Positions 53,613 to 63,414 are shown, counted from the first letter of the stretch. The stretch is 64,000 bases of DNA from Aquitalea magnusonii (GCF_002217795.2 NZ_AP018823.1:3844001-3908000); one strand, 5' to 3'. Translations and numbers: made by a program. Notes: generated from the letters alone by a model not told the origin.

Positions 53613-54512
53613 CTATGGATTCATGCTGGCATCCCTGAAATATGGGTCATGTCCTTCCATGCATGGGCATTGCGCTTCAATCTCTGCTGGCCATTGCGGA
53701 ATCTTGCTGAAATGCATCGCAATCATGCGGCCAGGATAGAATATGTAGAAAATAAGAATGAATGGATTCAGATAGCTGCCCAGCGCGGCTGCAATACGTT
53801 TAAAGCTGAAGGCCAGTGTTTCCTTTTTATCTTTGATCGGCAGGCAGCCGCTAATAACGTCCACCACGCTGGCCGGGCCTTCTTCCATATAGCGGCGGAT
53901 AAAATCCCAATAGCCTTTTCCGACCTCTCGCCCTTCTCTGCCCAGCCCGCATGTCGGCAGGCCAAATGTTTCACGCACGGTTACTCCATCTTCATCCAGA
54001 ATATGGCCCACCGTGTCCCACATGCCATAAGTAACCGGAATCTGGGTAAAGAATACCTTGTCCCACTTCGCACTCAATACGGTGCCATCCTGACGAAAAA
54101 CATGCACCATGCGGGTTTTACGATTAAAGCGGATGGGGTAATGGGTGTGGTTGATTTCTTTCTTAGCTATTTTCCAAGTGTGCCATACAAGAATTAATAG
54201 CAATGGGTTTACTATGAATACGTACCAGCCCTCTGCATTTCCTGATGAAATTGCAGAGAGTCCGTAGTATAGTCCAATCGAAAATAGAAACGTAGTAAAT
54301 GCCATCTGGACTAACCAAACGGTTGTGAATGACCCTTTGTCAAAGAAATACTTATCGACCACCTCCAGCCAGTTTGAGTTGATCTCTATAACTGAGAGTT
54401 GATGATAAATCTCTATGTCTAGCTTCTCTTTTTGCTTTAGTTGACGGTGGCGTTCATCATCTGAGAGTGGTCGATTAACTGAGTAGGGTGTAAATTGTCC
54501 AGTAAATTCCAT
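53613..54512 (-). CDS. DUF6708-like protein, copy 2 (putative immunity)
   Basis: 299 residues. N-terminus MEFTGQFTPYSVNRPLSDDE, two membrane helices (about 85-130), core nearly identical to copy 1, and C-terminal segment (AMHFSKIPQWPAEIEAQC, DPYFRDASMNP) like copy 3. Its start overlaps a toxin C-terminal remnant. The mix of identities suggests gene conversion among copies. Confidence 0.78.
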   Translation of the reverse strand: MEFTGQFTPYSVNRPLSDDERHRQLKQKEKLDIEIYHQLSVIEINSNWLEVVDKYFFDKGSFTTVWLVQMAFTTFLFSIGLYYGLSAISSGNAEGWYVFIVNPLLLILVWHTWKIAKKEINHTHYPIRFNRKTRMVHVFRQDGTVLSAKWDKVFFTQIPVTYGMWDTVGHILDEDGVTVRETFGLPTCGLGREGREVGKGYWDFIRRYMEEGPASVVDVISGCLPIKDKKETLAFSFKRIAAALGSYLNPFILIFYIFYPGRMIAMHFSKIPQWPAEIEAQCPCMEGHDPYFRDASMNP

Positions 54513-54760
54513 ATTGCCCTGCCATGGCCAGTTCTAGTTGCTTTTGTTCTTCTTCTGGGTTTTTGTAACTTCGCTTGCCCAAATATCCATTTTCTAGCCA
54601 AAATTGAATCTTATTATCTTTAAATAGTTCAATCAGTAAGACGAACACAATCAAAGCCATAATGGCTAGTTAGCCCCCAAAGGTGTCTCGGTGGAGAAAG
54701 CTAACAAAGAAATATAGCCCCTAGAACTGCAGAGGAATAATCAAGTCAAAACATTCCCCA
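54475..54760 (-). pseudogene. C-terminal remnant of the large effector
   Basis: A 61-codon frame from 54660 that reads LLIELFKDNKIQFWLENGYLG then YKNPEEEQKQLELAM, matching the end of the 825-residue effector (FFIELYKDSKLKVWLEKNYWG, YKNPEEEQMQFELAL). The original stop is gone and the frame runs into the following gene start. Upstream bases to about 54760 still resemble the preceding transmembrane part with broken frames. It is a decayed toxin tail in front of an immunity-like gene. Confidence 0.78.
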
Positions 54761-54799
54761 TTCTCCTTTGTTGTATCGAATGACTGGAAATTGCATGGG

Positions 54800-55699
54800 C
54801 TAAGGATTCATGCTGGCATCCCTGAAATATGGATCATATCCTTCCATGCGCCGGCATTGGGCTTCAATTTCTGCTGGCCATTGTGGAATCTTGCTGAAAT
54901 GCATGGCGATCATGCGGCCAGGGTAAAGCATATAATAAAAGAGAATAAATGGATGAAGGTTGCTGCCTAAAGAGAGAGCTACTCGCTTATAACTGAAAGC
55001 TAGTGTTTCTTTCCTGTCTTTTATCGGCAGGCAGACAGTGAGTATGTCTAAAACACTAGTAGGGCCTTCTTCCATATATCTTCGAATGAATTCCCAATAT
55101 CCTTTTGAAGACTCGCGATCTTTGCCACTCATCGTCGTTGCAGGTAATGCAAAAGTTTCTCGCACTGTGATGCCGTCATCATCTAATATGTGCCCAACGA
55201 TATCCCACGCTCCTCGAGTAAGTGGCATTTGTGTAAAGAATATTTCATTCCACCCTGCACTTAATATGCTACCATCCTGTCGAAAAACATGAATAGTCTT
55301 TGTTTTTCTGTTAAATCGAATGGGGTAGTGGGTGAAATTAATTTCCTTGCATAAAATTTTCCATGCAAAATAACTGAAGGGCAATCCAATCAGTAATGGT
55401 AAGAGCAGTACAGATGCGCCAATGTCGCCATTCAATATTGGTATCGCTGCACCGATAATGGCTAATATGTTTACAACCATTATTCCGAAAAATGCTATCC
55501 CGGCTGCAAAGGTTAGAGTTCCTTTGTCAAAGAAATATTTATCAACTACTTCTATCCAATTTGAATTAATTTCTATAACGGTAAGTTGATGTAGGAGGGG
55601 TTTTTTTAATTTCTCATCCTGTTTTAATTGATTATTTCGCTCCTGATCTGATAGTTTTCGATTCAAAGGGAATGGAGTAATCTGTCCAGTGTATTCCAT
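54800..55699 (-). CDS. DUF6708-like protein, copy 3 (immunity partner of the intact effector)
   Basis: 299 residues from the ATG at 55699, 1 bp after the effector stop. Same fold signs: MEYTGQITPFPLNRKLSDQE, membrane helices about 62-90 and 95-125, YPIRFNRKTKTIHVFRQDGS, GPTSVLDILTVCLPIKD and the DPYFRDASMNP end. It is the most distinct copy in its core, as expected for the partner of the present effector, while copies 1 and 2 are probably duplicates. Confidence 0.8.
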   Translation of the reverse strand: MEYTGQITPFPLNRKLSDQERNNQLKQDEKLKKPLLHQLTVIEINSNWIEVVDKYFFDKGTLTFAAGIAFFGIMVVNILAIIGAAIPILNGDIGASVLLLPLLIGLPFSYFAWKILCKEINFTHYPIRFNRKTKTIHVFRQDGSILSAGWNEIFFTQMPLTRGAWDIVGHILDDDGITVRETFALPATTMSGKDRESSKGYWEFIRRYMEEGPTSVLDILTVCLPIKDRKETLAFSYKRVALSLGSNLHPFILFYYMLYPGRMIAMHFSKIPQWPAEIEAQCRRMEGYDPYFRDASMNP

Positions 55700-55700
55700 T

Positions 55701-58178
55701 TTATCCTTTAAGTGCCAGTTCAAACTGCATTTGTTCTTCTTCTGGATTTTTATAAGTTCGTGATCCCCAGTAGTTTTTCTCGAGCCATACTTTTAACTTG
55801 CTGTCTTTGTATAGCTCTATGAAAAAAGTGGTGATAATTAAAAACATAATTGCCACCCAGCCCCAGAATGGAATTGCACTGAGGAACGGAAGAATCGCTA
55901 CTGCTAATCCTGATATAGAAGATGCACTATAAAGGGAAGCCATTACCCAGTCTTTTTTATCATAAGCCTGTATGGCATTTTTCCCATCCCAATAGGCTAC
56001 AATAGCCCCTCCTATAAAGCCGCCACCTTTCGCAATCCGCCCAAGCCATGTGCTGAACCATTCAGCAATACCTGCGGCACCCTTAAATCGAGAAGATGTT
56101 CTGGCAAGACTGCGGCCAGCTAAATCTGCAACATTTGCCCACAATGCAAAGCTTGCGCCCCAAACACGTCCACTAGCTTCATGCCCCTCGTGACTCATTG
56201 CATTTTTTTCATCCTGGCCTAGCTTATCTAGCACAGCCCACTGCCAAACTCCTGCCATCAATCCACTTACAAAAGGGATGGCACCTTTAGCACCAGAAAG
56301 TGCAGCTCGCCACTCGCCCATAACTATATTTTCTAACTGGACTGGAGTATGAATACTTCCAGCCAACCATTTCGCTTGCTGTGAAGGTGTGAGCCCATTG
56401 GGTATACCTCTAACTTGCTTGGGGTCGAGCAAGAGGGTGAAGGTCTTTTTTTCGCTTCCTTCCAGCGGTATGCCAGCCGCTTGCAGGTTACGCAGCTGCG
56501 CACTGACGGCGCGCTCCATCTCGCGTGGATTCATTGTCTTGCCACTTTGCTTTACCAGCTCCCTGATCAAGCGGGTGCGGAAGGCTTTCTTGCTGCCGGT
56601 GACTTCCACCTGCACGAACACTTTGCGGCTATGCATGGCCATCGCCGTCCAGAGTGGGCGTGCCACTTTGTTGGAGATGCCATCAAACAGCTTGATCAGG
56701 GGGGCGCTGATTGTCAGCAGATAAGCATTCAGACTGGTGTCCCCATGGGCGATTTTCTCGGCGCCCCCTCCCTGAAAGCCAATGTAAGCATCGGCAGGAA
56801 AAATACGTGGATCAATGCTGGGTGCGCCAACCGCCTTTTTAATTTGGTCTTTCAGGGATTTTTGATTCAGTGCCAGCGCGTTAAGCAGGAAGTTTTCCGG
56901 CTCAAAGTTACCAGACAGCATTTGCGACAGGTAATCCAGGCAAAGCTTTTTGTCTTGTGTGCCGGATATGGCCAAGGTGACAGCGCGCGTATAGGCCTCG
57001 CCACTATCCAGGCTGTCTTCATCGTAATTGCACTGGAAGGATTGCTTGATGTGCTGACCGCCCAGCCAAGCAAGATAAGCCTTGGCCAGTGGCTGTATGG
57101 TGGTCTGGTCGAGCTTTTGGCTTTCCGTTTCAAACTTGGCTTGCCATGCGTGCATGGCTGCTTCGTTGAATTTGGCGCGATATTTGTCCCAGGCATGCTG
57201 TTGCGCACGCTTGGCTTCGGCTGGCGTTACCGTGCGTAGGGCATCGTACTGCGCTTCTTTACGCTTTCTGGCGGTATCGGAGAACAAAACCGATAGGTCT
57301 GGCTGGGATATATAGTCATTGGCCAGTTCTTCTGCCGCTTGCTGCTCTGCTTCCAGTGCCTGCTCTTCCACCGCCACCTTGATCTGGCTGATGGCCAGGC
57401 TGGCCATCAGCGGGTGTTTGTTTTCCTTTTTGTTGGCGAAAGTGCTGGCGTGATGAATCATCAGGGCGGAGAGCTCGGCGGTGATGCCAACCGCATCATT
57501 CAGCGCCACGATGAAGCCTTTGCCGGGGGCCAGTTTTTCTGCTTCCGCTATCAAACGTTCCGCACGGCCTTTGCGGCTTTCCTGCGGGATGGGGGAGAAG
57601 CCTACTGCTTTTTTTAGCGCCGTCTTATCCAGAGCATATTCCGCAATCTTGTTGCCAACATCCTTGATGGGCAGGCAGTGTTTGGCATCCACACTGGCGC
57701 TGTATGCTTTGACGTCGATACAGCGCATGTGTTTTTTGCGGTAGTCTGCGCTGTCATGGCGCTTGCGCACGGCATCTGTCCATTGGCCATCTGAAAATGC
57801 CAGCCACACTTTGGTGGCGCGTTTGGCATCGGGGATGGTGATGCAACTGGCGATGGCGCGATGCCCTTCATCCGGGCAACTAAACGGTTTTTTGGGCAAA
57901 ACCAGAGGCTGTCCCTTGGCTTGCGTGCTGGTCTTGAAGAAATAACCATCCTCGGTAACGAAATAGTCATCCCAGCGTTTACGCGCTTCATCGTACACAT
58001 ACAGGTAGCCGCTGCGTAGAGTTCTTAGCGTGTATTGGCTACTTGCGTCTGGCAGTGCTATAGCAGGTTTATTGGCGACGGCAGGTGCGCCGGTATGGGG
58101 GAGTGCAATTGCATACCGGGCCGGGAAAATCGGTACGCCACGCTTATCGCAGTATTCGCAACTGGGGTTGGTGCTCAT
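55701..58178 (-). CDS. T6SS effector, BTH_I2691-like, with C-terminal membrane region
   Basis: 825 residues. N-terminus CEYCDKRGVPIFPARYAIALP and LRTLRSGYLYVYDEARKRW is the hallmark start of BTH_I2691-type T6SS effectors. A long helical middle (about 200-650) follows. The C-terminal 200 residues have several hydrophobic segments (FIGGAIVAYWDG, SISGLAVAILPFLSAIPFWGWVAIMFLIITTFF) and end in YKNPEEEQMQFELALKG. Membrane insertion or pore formation in the target is likely; not proven. It is coupled to a DUF4123 adaptor upstream and a DUF6708-like gene downstream. Confidence 0.8.
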   Translation of the reverse strand: MSTNPSCEYCDKRGVPIFPARYAIALPHTGAPAVANKPAIALPDASSQYTLRTLRSGYLYVYDEARKRWDDYFVTEDGYFFKTSTQAKGQPLVLPKKPFSCPDEGHRAIASCITIPDAKRATKVWLAFSDGQWTDAVRKRHDSADYRKKHMRCIDVKAYSASVDAKHCLPIKDVGNKIAEYALDKTALKKAVGFSPIPQESRKGRAERLIAEAEKLAPGKGFIVALNDAVGITAELSALMIHHASTFANKKENKHPLMASLAISQIKVAVEEQALEAEQQAAEELANDYISQPDLSVLFSDTARKRKEAQYDALRTVTPAEAKRAQQHAWDKYRAKFNEAAMHAWQAKFETESQKLDQTTIQPLAKAYLAWLGGQHIKQSFQCNYDEDSLDSGEAYTRAVTLAISGTQDKKLCLDYLSQMLSGNFEPENFLLNALALNQKSLKDQIKKAVGAPSIDPRIFPADAYIGFQGGGAEKIAHGDTSLNAYLLTISAPLIKLFDGISNKVARPLWTAMAMHSRKVFVQVEVTGSKKAFRTRLIRELVKQSGKTMNPREMERAVSAQLRNLQAAGIPLEGSEKKTFTLLLDPKQVRGIPNGLTPSQQAKWLAGSIHTPVQLENIVMGEWRAALSGAKGAIPFVSGLMAGVWQWAVLDKLGQDEKNAMSHEGHEASGRVWGASFALWANVADLAGRSLARTSSRFKGAAGIAEWFSTWLGRIAKGGGFIGGAIVAYWDGKNAIQAYDKKDWVMASLYSASSISGLAVAILPFLSAIPFWGWVAIMFLIITTFFIELYKDSKLKVWLEKNYWGSRTYKNPEEEQMQFELALKG

Positions 58179-58199
58179 GTTTTCTCGTCTGGCTAGGCA

Positions 58200-59072
58200 T
58201 TATTCAATCGCGGAAGCCTGGATGGTGGCCCACTGTTCTTCCGTGAGTAGCGCAAGGCAATCTACTAAAGTGCTGTCCGCGCGTTGTTCGGGGCTTTGTG
58301 CCATCAAGTTGGCAAGTTCGCGCTGGATTAATGGGTGTGAATCAAATTGGCTACCGTGGAGAATGCCATAGCAGGCAAAGCTCACTTGGTCTTCAAGCCG
58401 GCCAAGCTGATATCGCTGTTGTGCTCGTTGTATCAGGCTGTCCACACATTTGGCCCGTTTGCTGGCGTCTTGCCACTTCAAGCAGCCGGTTTGTGCCAAT
58501 GCGCGGTTTACCGCGCCAATTCTTAGCAAAGCTTCCCAATCCATGGCAGGAGTAGCGTGCTTCGCTGTGGTTAAACTGGGAGGCACCGTCAAAGCCCAGT
58601 AGCCATACAAATTGCTGGCCCATTGCTTGGCTGGGCCATACAAACCCAGCATGGCCTGGGCATTGAGCACGCCCGGCAATTGCGACCAGACCCGACCATC
58701 AAAAATGCGTAACCAGAATTTTTGCTTTTGATGGACCACTACCTGGGCTTGGCATAGATGGCGTGCCATGGTGGCTGGGGATGCAGTGGCTGACAGGAGT
58801 GTGCTGAGTGAAGGGGGCTCGTTTTCCTGCTGTGCAGTTTCCAGCTGAGTAAACAAGGTTTGTTGGTCTTCTGGCGTGAGCGCAGATAGATGCAACAAGG
58901 ACGGCATCAGGCCTTCATTGTCTTCAAAGCCCTTTGGCGTGAGCAATATCCACGGCCAATCATCTGGCAGTTCTGCCCTTTGCTCTGCGGATGCAATGGC
59001 GAAATTGAATCGCCCATGTGAGCCTTCAGTCAGAAATGCGCCGGTGAGTGGCTGCCAGAGATCTTGATTCAT
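58200..59072 (-). CDS. DUF4123 effector adaptor (Tap/TEC)
   Basis: 290 residues from ATG at 59072; upstream frame is shadow. The middle (WPWILLTPKGFEDNEGLMPSLLHLSALTPEDQ, VVVHQKQKFWLRIFDGRVW, LGLYGPAKQW) matches the DUF4123 adaptor type that loads a specific effector onto its VgrG. It lies between vgrG copy 2 and the large effector, which is its likely cargo. Confidence 0.85.
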   Translation of the reverse strand: MNQDLWQPLTGAFLTEGSHGRFNFAIASAEQRAELPDDWPWILLTPKGFEDNEGLMPSLLHLSALTPEDQQTLFTQLETAQQENEPPSLSTLLSATASPATMARHLCQAQVVVHQKQKFWLRIFDGRVWSQLPGVLNAQAMLGLYGPAKQWASNLYGYWALTVPPSLTTAKHATPAMDWEALLRIGAVNRALAQTGCLKWQDASKRAKCVDSLIQRAQQRYQLGRLEDQVSFACYGILHGSQFDSHPLIQRELANLMAQSPEQRADSTLVDCLALLTEEQWATIQASAIE

Positions 59073-59091
59073 TGTGCTATTCCGTAGATCT

Positions 59092-61737
59092 TCACGATGC
59101 CTGGACAATTGCGTCGCCGCCTGCGGCTGCCGCACGGGCGCGCATTTCACACATTTTGACTTTCAGTTCGGGCATCGGGGCATTCAGGCTGTCCGGCCCG
59201 CTCCAGTCATGGCTACCCCCCTTGAAGCTGACGGTGCCGGGGGCGTGCAGCTCGATCTTGCCATCCTTGATCCGCACGTAAGCGCCGCCGCTGGTCAGCA
59301 GGATTTCCTGCTTGCCATTCAAGTTGATGTTCTGCTTGGCCGAAGTAACGGTCACATCCTTATCCGCCGTCAGTTCCATCGCATCGCTCTGCGCTTGCAC
59401 CTGCACCTTGCCTTTGGCGGCGATCAGTTTCAGCGCCACTTTGTCTTTCACCCCGGCCACAAACAGGCTGATGTGCTGGCCGACGTTGTGCAGCCAGCGG
59501 CGGCCGGTGGTGTGGTTGGCGTCGCGTTGGGCGATGAGGTTGAGGTTGGTGCCGGCGCTGAGGGTGTGGCTTTGTTCGGTCAGGCTGGCGATGCCGGCCG
59601 GGGCGGACAGGATGAGCAGCGGCTGTTGGCCGGCCTGGTCTTTTGCCGTCTTGCCGTCTTTGTCGGTGTTGCTGCCGGCTTCCCAGGCTTTGAGCGCGGC
59701 GGCGTGGTGTTGCAGGTGGCCGCTGTCCTTGTTGCCGTCTTTGCCGTTGTCGGAGTTGATGGCGTCCGGCCCGGTTTCCATGCTGTCGGCCAGTTGTGCA
59801 GCGGCGGTGTCGCCCAGGCTTTGGCTGAGGCTGAGCGCGGCGTCGAGCTGGCTTTGTGCGTGTTCGCGCGCCAGTTGTTTGCCGGATGCGCCGTTTTGCG
59901 CTTCGGTGCTGATGAGCAGGCCGTGGCCGGCGCGGATGGCGCCGTGCTGGTCGGTGCGTAGTTCGAAGCCTTCGCCGCGCGGCTGGGCTTTGCCATTGCT
60001 GCGCGGGTGGGTGAGGTAGCCCTGGTTGAGCTGGGTCTTGCCCGCTTCGCTACTGAGCTTGGCGCGGACTTCACCGGGCGTGTCGTCGAACAGCAGTTCG
60101 TTGTACTGGCCGCCCTGGTGTTCTTTGGATTTGATGCCGGACAGGGTCTTGTTGGCGGGCAAAGCGCCGGCACCGCTGAAGGCCGGGGTGGCGTGGCTGC
60201 CGTTGTACAGCACGCCAACAATCACCGGGCGGTCGATATCGCCTTCGATAAAGTCGACCAGCACTTCCTGGCCGATGCGCGGGATGAACTGGTGGCCCCA
60301 GCCGGCCCCGGCGCTGGGCATGGCCACGCGCAGCCAGCAGGAGGAGCGGTCGTCCAGATTGGCGCCGCTGCCGGGGTGTTCGTCTGGCCGCTGCCAGTGG
60401 AACTGCACCTTGATGCGGCCCAACTCGTCGGTGTGGACTTCTTCCCCCTCGGGCCCCACCACGGTGGCGGTCTGTACACCTTTAGATGTCGGCTTGGCCT
60501 GCGTGCTGTGGGCATAAGCCGGGGTGAGCGGAATGCCGCGGCGCTGGGCGGTGATCTGGGTCTGGAAGGGGCTGCTGTTCTGGCTGTCGTTTGATGTGCT
60601 GCTATCTCCCAGCAAGCCGCGCAGGCTGCTGGCCAGATCACCCGGCAGATTGTTGTTGGCACGGAAGGTTTGGCCGGTGACCACGAATTCACGCTGCTCG
60701 CTGCTGTCGCCCTCGTGCAGCGGATGTTCATCCAGGCGGAACCATTGGCCAGCGAGCAGGCTGCGTACTGAGCCGCTGCCAGAGAATTGCTTGGCCTGCA
60801 CATCGTGCGCCTGCTGACGCCGCTGCGCATACTGACTCAGTTGCTCGGCATCGCTGGCGTAGTACAGCGACTGCGGGTCGTAATCCTGCAGGGTGGATTG
60901 CAGGGCATCGCCACTGCGGCCTTGCTGGATGCGGCTCTGATCGCCGCTGTGCTGGGTGCTCACCGGCTGGTAATCGAAACTGGCCAGCGCCACCGCACCG
61001 GACACCACCTGACGGGCGGCGCTCCAATCGGTGAGGCCGTCTTCTTCCTCGGTGGCATCGCTGCGGTGAAAGCGCACCCGCTCGCTGGCGGCGGGCGGCA
61101 GGCTGTACGCATCATCAAACACCACCAGCTTGACCTGCGGATGCTCACCATCGACATGCTCGAAACGCCAGGCGTAACCCTCTTCGTGCAGCAGGCGCAC
61201 GATGAAGTCGAAATCGCTCTCGCGGTATTGCAAACAGTAACTGCGCGGGCTGGCGCTGGCGGTGTGGAACTCCAGCGTCTGCACTTGGGCAAACACCGGG
61301 TTATTGGCCTGATGCTCGGCCAGGATCTGCTTGACGATGTCCGGCACCGACAAGTCCTGAAACACCCGCGAAGTGCGCCGCAGCCGCAGCAGGGCAAACG
61401 GCGGCTCGATGGTGAGGCCATACTTGGCAAAACCGCCATCCGACCCCAACAACTCGGCGCGCGATACTACCCCGCAACGCACCACCTCATTGCCGTCGGC
61501 ATCCAGCACCCCGAGACGAGCCGCCACACCCAACAAGGATTTGAGTTCGATAGTGCCGTCGGGGGATAAACAGGTGAGCTGATAGCGATAGGCCTCCGAC
61601 ACGCCCTCGCTGCCGTCCAGCGTGTGCGGCAGCAACTGCTCGGCGGCGATCTGTCCGCCATCCAGCTGCAGGGTGAGCAGGCGCTGGTGCTGGGAAAAGG
61701 CGGCGGCGAAGCTGGCGAGCAGGGAGGAGAAATCCAT
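59092..61737 (-). CDS. vgrG: VgrG spike protein without the extra C-terminal domain
   Basis: 881 residues from ATG 61737 (GTG 61752 possible). The same domains as the other vgrG and nearly identical up to the DUF2345 region. The end (ELTADKDVTVTSAKQNINLNG, SHDWSGPDSLNAPM, RARAAAAGGDAIVQAS) is different and has no transthyretin-like domain. The DUF4123 adaptor follows its stop by 20 bp, so its effector is attached through the adaptor. Confidence 0.93.
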   Translation of the reverse strand: MDFSSLLASFAAAFSQHQRLLTLQLDGGQIAAEQLLPHTLDGSEGVSEAYRYQLTCLSPDGTIELKSLLGVAARLGVLDADGNEVVRCGVVSRAELLGSDGGFAKYGLTIEPPFALLRLRRTSRVFQDLSVPDIVKQILAEHQANNPVFAQVQTLEFHTASASPRSYCLQYRESDFDFIVRLLHEEGYAWRFEHVDGEHPQVKLVVFDDAYSLPPAASERVRFHRSDATEEEDGLTDWSAARQVVSGAVALASFDYQPVSTQHSGDQSRIQQGRSGDALQSTLQDYDPQSLYYASDAEQLSQYAQRRQQAHDVQAKQFSGSGSVRSLLAGQWFRLDEHPLHEGDSSEQREFVVTGQTFRANNNLPGDLASSLRGLLGDSSTSNDSQNSSPFQTQITAQRRGIPLTPAYAHSTQAKPTSKGVQTATVVGPEGEEVHTDELGRIKVQFHWQRPDEHPGSGANLDDRSSCWLRVAMPSAGAGWGHQFIPRIGQEVLVDFIEGDIDRPVIVGVLYNGSHATPAFSGAGALPANKTLSGIKSKEHQGGQYNELLFDDTPGEVRAKLSSEAGKTQLNQGYLTHPRSNGKAQPRGEGFELRTDQHGAIRAGHGLLISTEAQNGASGKQLAREHAQSQLDAALSLSQSLGDTAAAQLADSMETGPDAINSDNGKDGNKDSGHLQHHAAALKAWEAGSNTDKDGKTAKDQAGQQPLLILSAPAGIASLTEQSHTLSAGTNLNLIAQRDANHTTGRRWLHNVGQHISLFVAGVKDKVALKLIAAKGKVQVQAQSDAMELTADKDVTVTSAKQNINLNGKQEILLTSGGAYVRIKDGKIELHAPGTVSFKGGSHDWSGPDSLNAPMPELKVKMCEMRARAAAAGGDAIVQAS

Positions 61738-61922
61738 GGTGCGGGCTATCACGTCGGCTGACGTGAATCATCACATTCTGTTGAAAGTTCAACAGCTTAT
61801 GCCTTCAGCATGGATCGAACAAGGCTGAATGGCATGAATGCGTAGTTCTACGGATGCGACTGCATGCGGGAGGAAGGAGCCGGAGGATCATGCTGTGCAT
61901 TCACAACGGGCAGTTCGTCGGC
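59427..61922. repeat. Long direct repeat, vgrG copy 2
   Basis: Counterpart of 49980-52475. The shared upstream ~185 bp suggests both vgrG genes use the same promoter sequence. Confidence 0.9.
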
Positions 61923-61950
61923 CACACCAGACAGCTCCCGCATGAATCAA

Positions 61951-61978
61951 GATGGCTGCTTTTCAAATGAAAGCAGCC
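61951..61978 (-). terminator. Possible terminator of the dehydratase gene
   Basis: Stem TGGCTGCTTT / AAAGCAGCCA with a short loop, 53 bp after the stop. The T tract is poor. Confidence 0.4.
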
Positions 61979-62030
61979 AGTGCAAGTGAGGACAGTCTGC
62001 CAGCGATGCACACTGCCTTTTACTGGCCGT

Positions 62031-62960
62031 TTACTGCTGGATACCCGGCTGGCTGGCCCAGCTACGAATCTGCTCGATGGAGGTTGTGGCACCGCCGCAT
62101 ACCACCACCAGAATCTTGTTGTAAGGCGCCAGTGCTGGGTTTTGCTCATAGACCACGGACAGGACCGCGCCACACGCCGGCTCGACCAGGACGCGGTGAT
62201 CCGCCAGAAACCGCTCGCAAGCGGCAAGCGCGCTGCCGTCCGACACCACCAGGCTGTGTACCGGATGCGTGTTTGCGCAATGCAATGCCTGTTCGCACAC
62301 CCGTTTCGCGCCAAGCGAGGTGGCAATGCTGCTGATGCGCTCCAGCTCCACGGTATGCCCGGCCAACACGGCGGCATGGAAGGAGGCCGCCCCTTCGGTT
62401 TCTACCGCGAATACCGGCACATCATGCCACTGATTGCGTTGCAGCCCTTCCACGATGCCGGCAAGCAGCCCGCCGCCACCAACGGCAAGCACTACGGCAT
62501 CCGGCTTGCATTGTGCCATGGCGACCTCATCGATCAGCGAGGCATGCCCATGCCACAGCAGCGGATTATCAAATGGATGTAGAAAGGCATCGGTCGCGCC
62601 CAACAAGGTTTGCGCATGCTGGTTGGCCTCTTGCCATGAACCCCCATGCACGATGACCTCCGCCCCCTCCAGCCTGAGCAGTTCCTTGGCCCGCTCGGTG
62701 GTGGTTTCCGGCACCACCACCGTTACCGGGATGTTCAGGCATCGCCCGGCATAAGCCACGGCCAGCCCGGCATTTCCCCCCGAGGAGGACACAAAGCGTC
62801 GTGCGCCCTGCTCTTGGTAGACACGGCAGGCATGCCCGATCCCACGGATTTTGAAGGATCCGGCGGGCTGTAGCGCATCGAGTTTGAGCCAAATGGACCG
62901 GCCTGCCTGTACGCTCAAGGCGCGTGACTCCAGCAGCGGAGTATCAATGTGTAGATTCAT
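62031..62960 (-). CDS. PLP-dependent serine/threonine dehydratase
   Basis: 309 residues, fold type II PLP enzyme. Schiff-base Lys in QPAGSFKIRGIG, substrate loop SSSGGNAGLAVAYAG, glycine-rich phosphate loop AVGGGGLLAG, and VVVCGGATTS at the end. The length and SSGGNAG loop fit serine dehydratase (SDS-like) proteins without the ACT domain. It makes pyruvate or 2-oxobutyrate and ammonia from Ser or Thr through an enamine. A RidA gene is 67 bp upstream in the same direction. Confidence 0.9.
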   Translation of the reverse strand: MNLHIDTPLLESRALSVQAGRSIWLKLDALQPAGSFKIRGIGHACRVYQEQGARRFVSSSGGNAGLAVAYAGRCLNIPVTVVVPETTTERAKELLRLEGAEVIVHGGSWQEANQHAQTLLGATDAFLHPFDNPLLWHGHASLIDEVAMAQCKPDAVVLAVGGGGLLAGIVEGLQRNQWHDVPVFAVETEGAASFHAAVLAGHTVELERISSIATSLGAKRVCEQALHCANTHPVHSLVVSDGSALAACERFLADHRVLVEPACGAVLSVVYEQNPALAPYNKILVVVCGGATTSIEQIRSWASQPGIQQ

Positions 62961-63027
62961 GGCAAAGACTTTCGGGATAGCGGGGTGAAGCCGGGGTGGC
63001 TACTGTCAACCGTTGATGATGCTGCAT

Positions 63028-63414
63028 TCAGGACGTGAGCTGGTCCGGTGCCAGTGCCTGCACCTCGATCTCGACATCCAGCTCGAATGCCAGCTTGGCA
63101 CAGACCACCGAGCGCGCCGGAAAACCAGCAGGAAAATAAGCGGCATAGGCTTGGTTAAACTCGGCAAAGTGCTTCATATCGGATAGCCATGCCGTCACCT
63201 TCACCACGGCATTCAATGACGAGCCGCAGGACTGCAAGGTGCGCTCGATAGCTGCCATGATGTTGTGGGTCTGGGTGGTGATATCGCTGCGCATCGGCTC
63301 CGCCTGCTCAGACATCGAAACCTGACCGGACAGAAACAGAAAACCACCCGCCTGGACTGCGCGGGAGAACGGAAACGGTAGTGTGCTGCTAAAGCGCGTA
63401 ATGGCTTGGGACAC
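63028..63414 (-). CDS. RidA family enamine/imine deaminase, GTG start
   Basis: 128 residues. Family stretches: FSRAVQAGGFLFLSGQVSM, TQTHNIMAAIERTLQSCGSSLNAVVKVTAWLSDM, FPARSVVCAKLAFELDVEIEVQAL with the conserved Arg and Glu. GTG at 63414 is preceded by GGAGC; the frame upstream is not RidA-like. It likely hydrolyses 2-aminoacrylate released by the dehydratase next to it. Confidence 0.88.
   Translation of the reverse strand: MSQAITRFSSTLPFPFSRAVQAGGFLFLSGQVSMSEQAEPMRSDITTQTHNIMAAIERTLQSCGSSLNAVVKVTAWLSDMKHFAEFNQAYAAYFPAGFPARSVVCAKLAFELDVEIEVQALAPDQLTS

Noticed and set aside
43776..61922. Complete T6SS gene cluster
   Set aside because: No tssB/C, tssJ-M, clpV or hcp was found; only spike, adaptor, effector and immunity-like genes are present.
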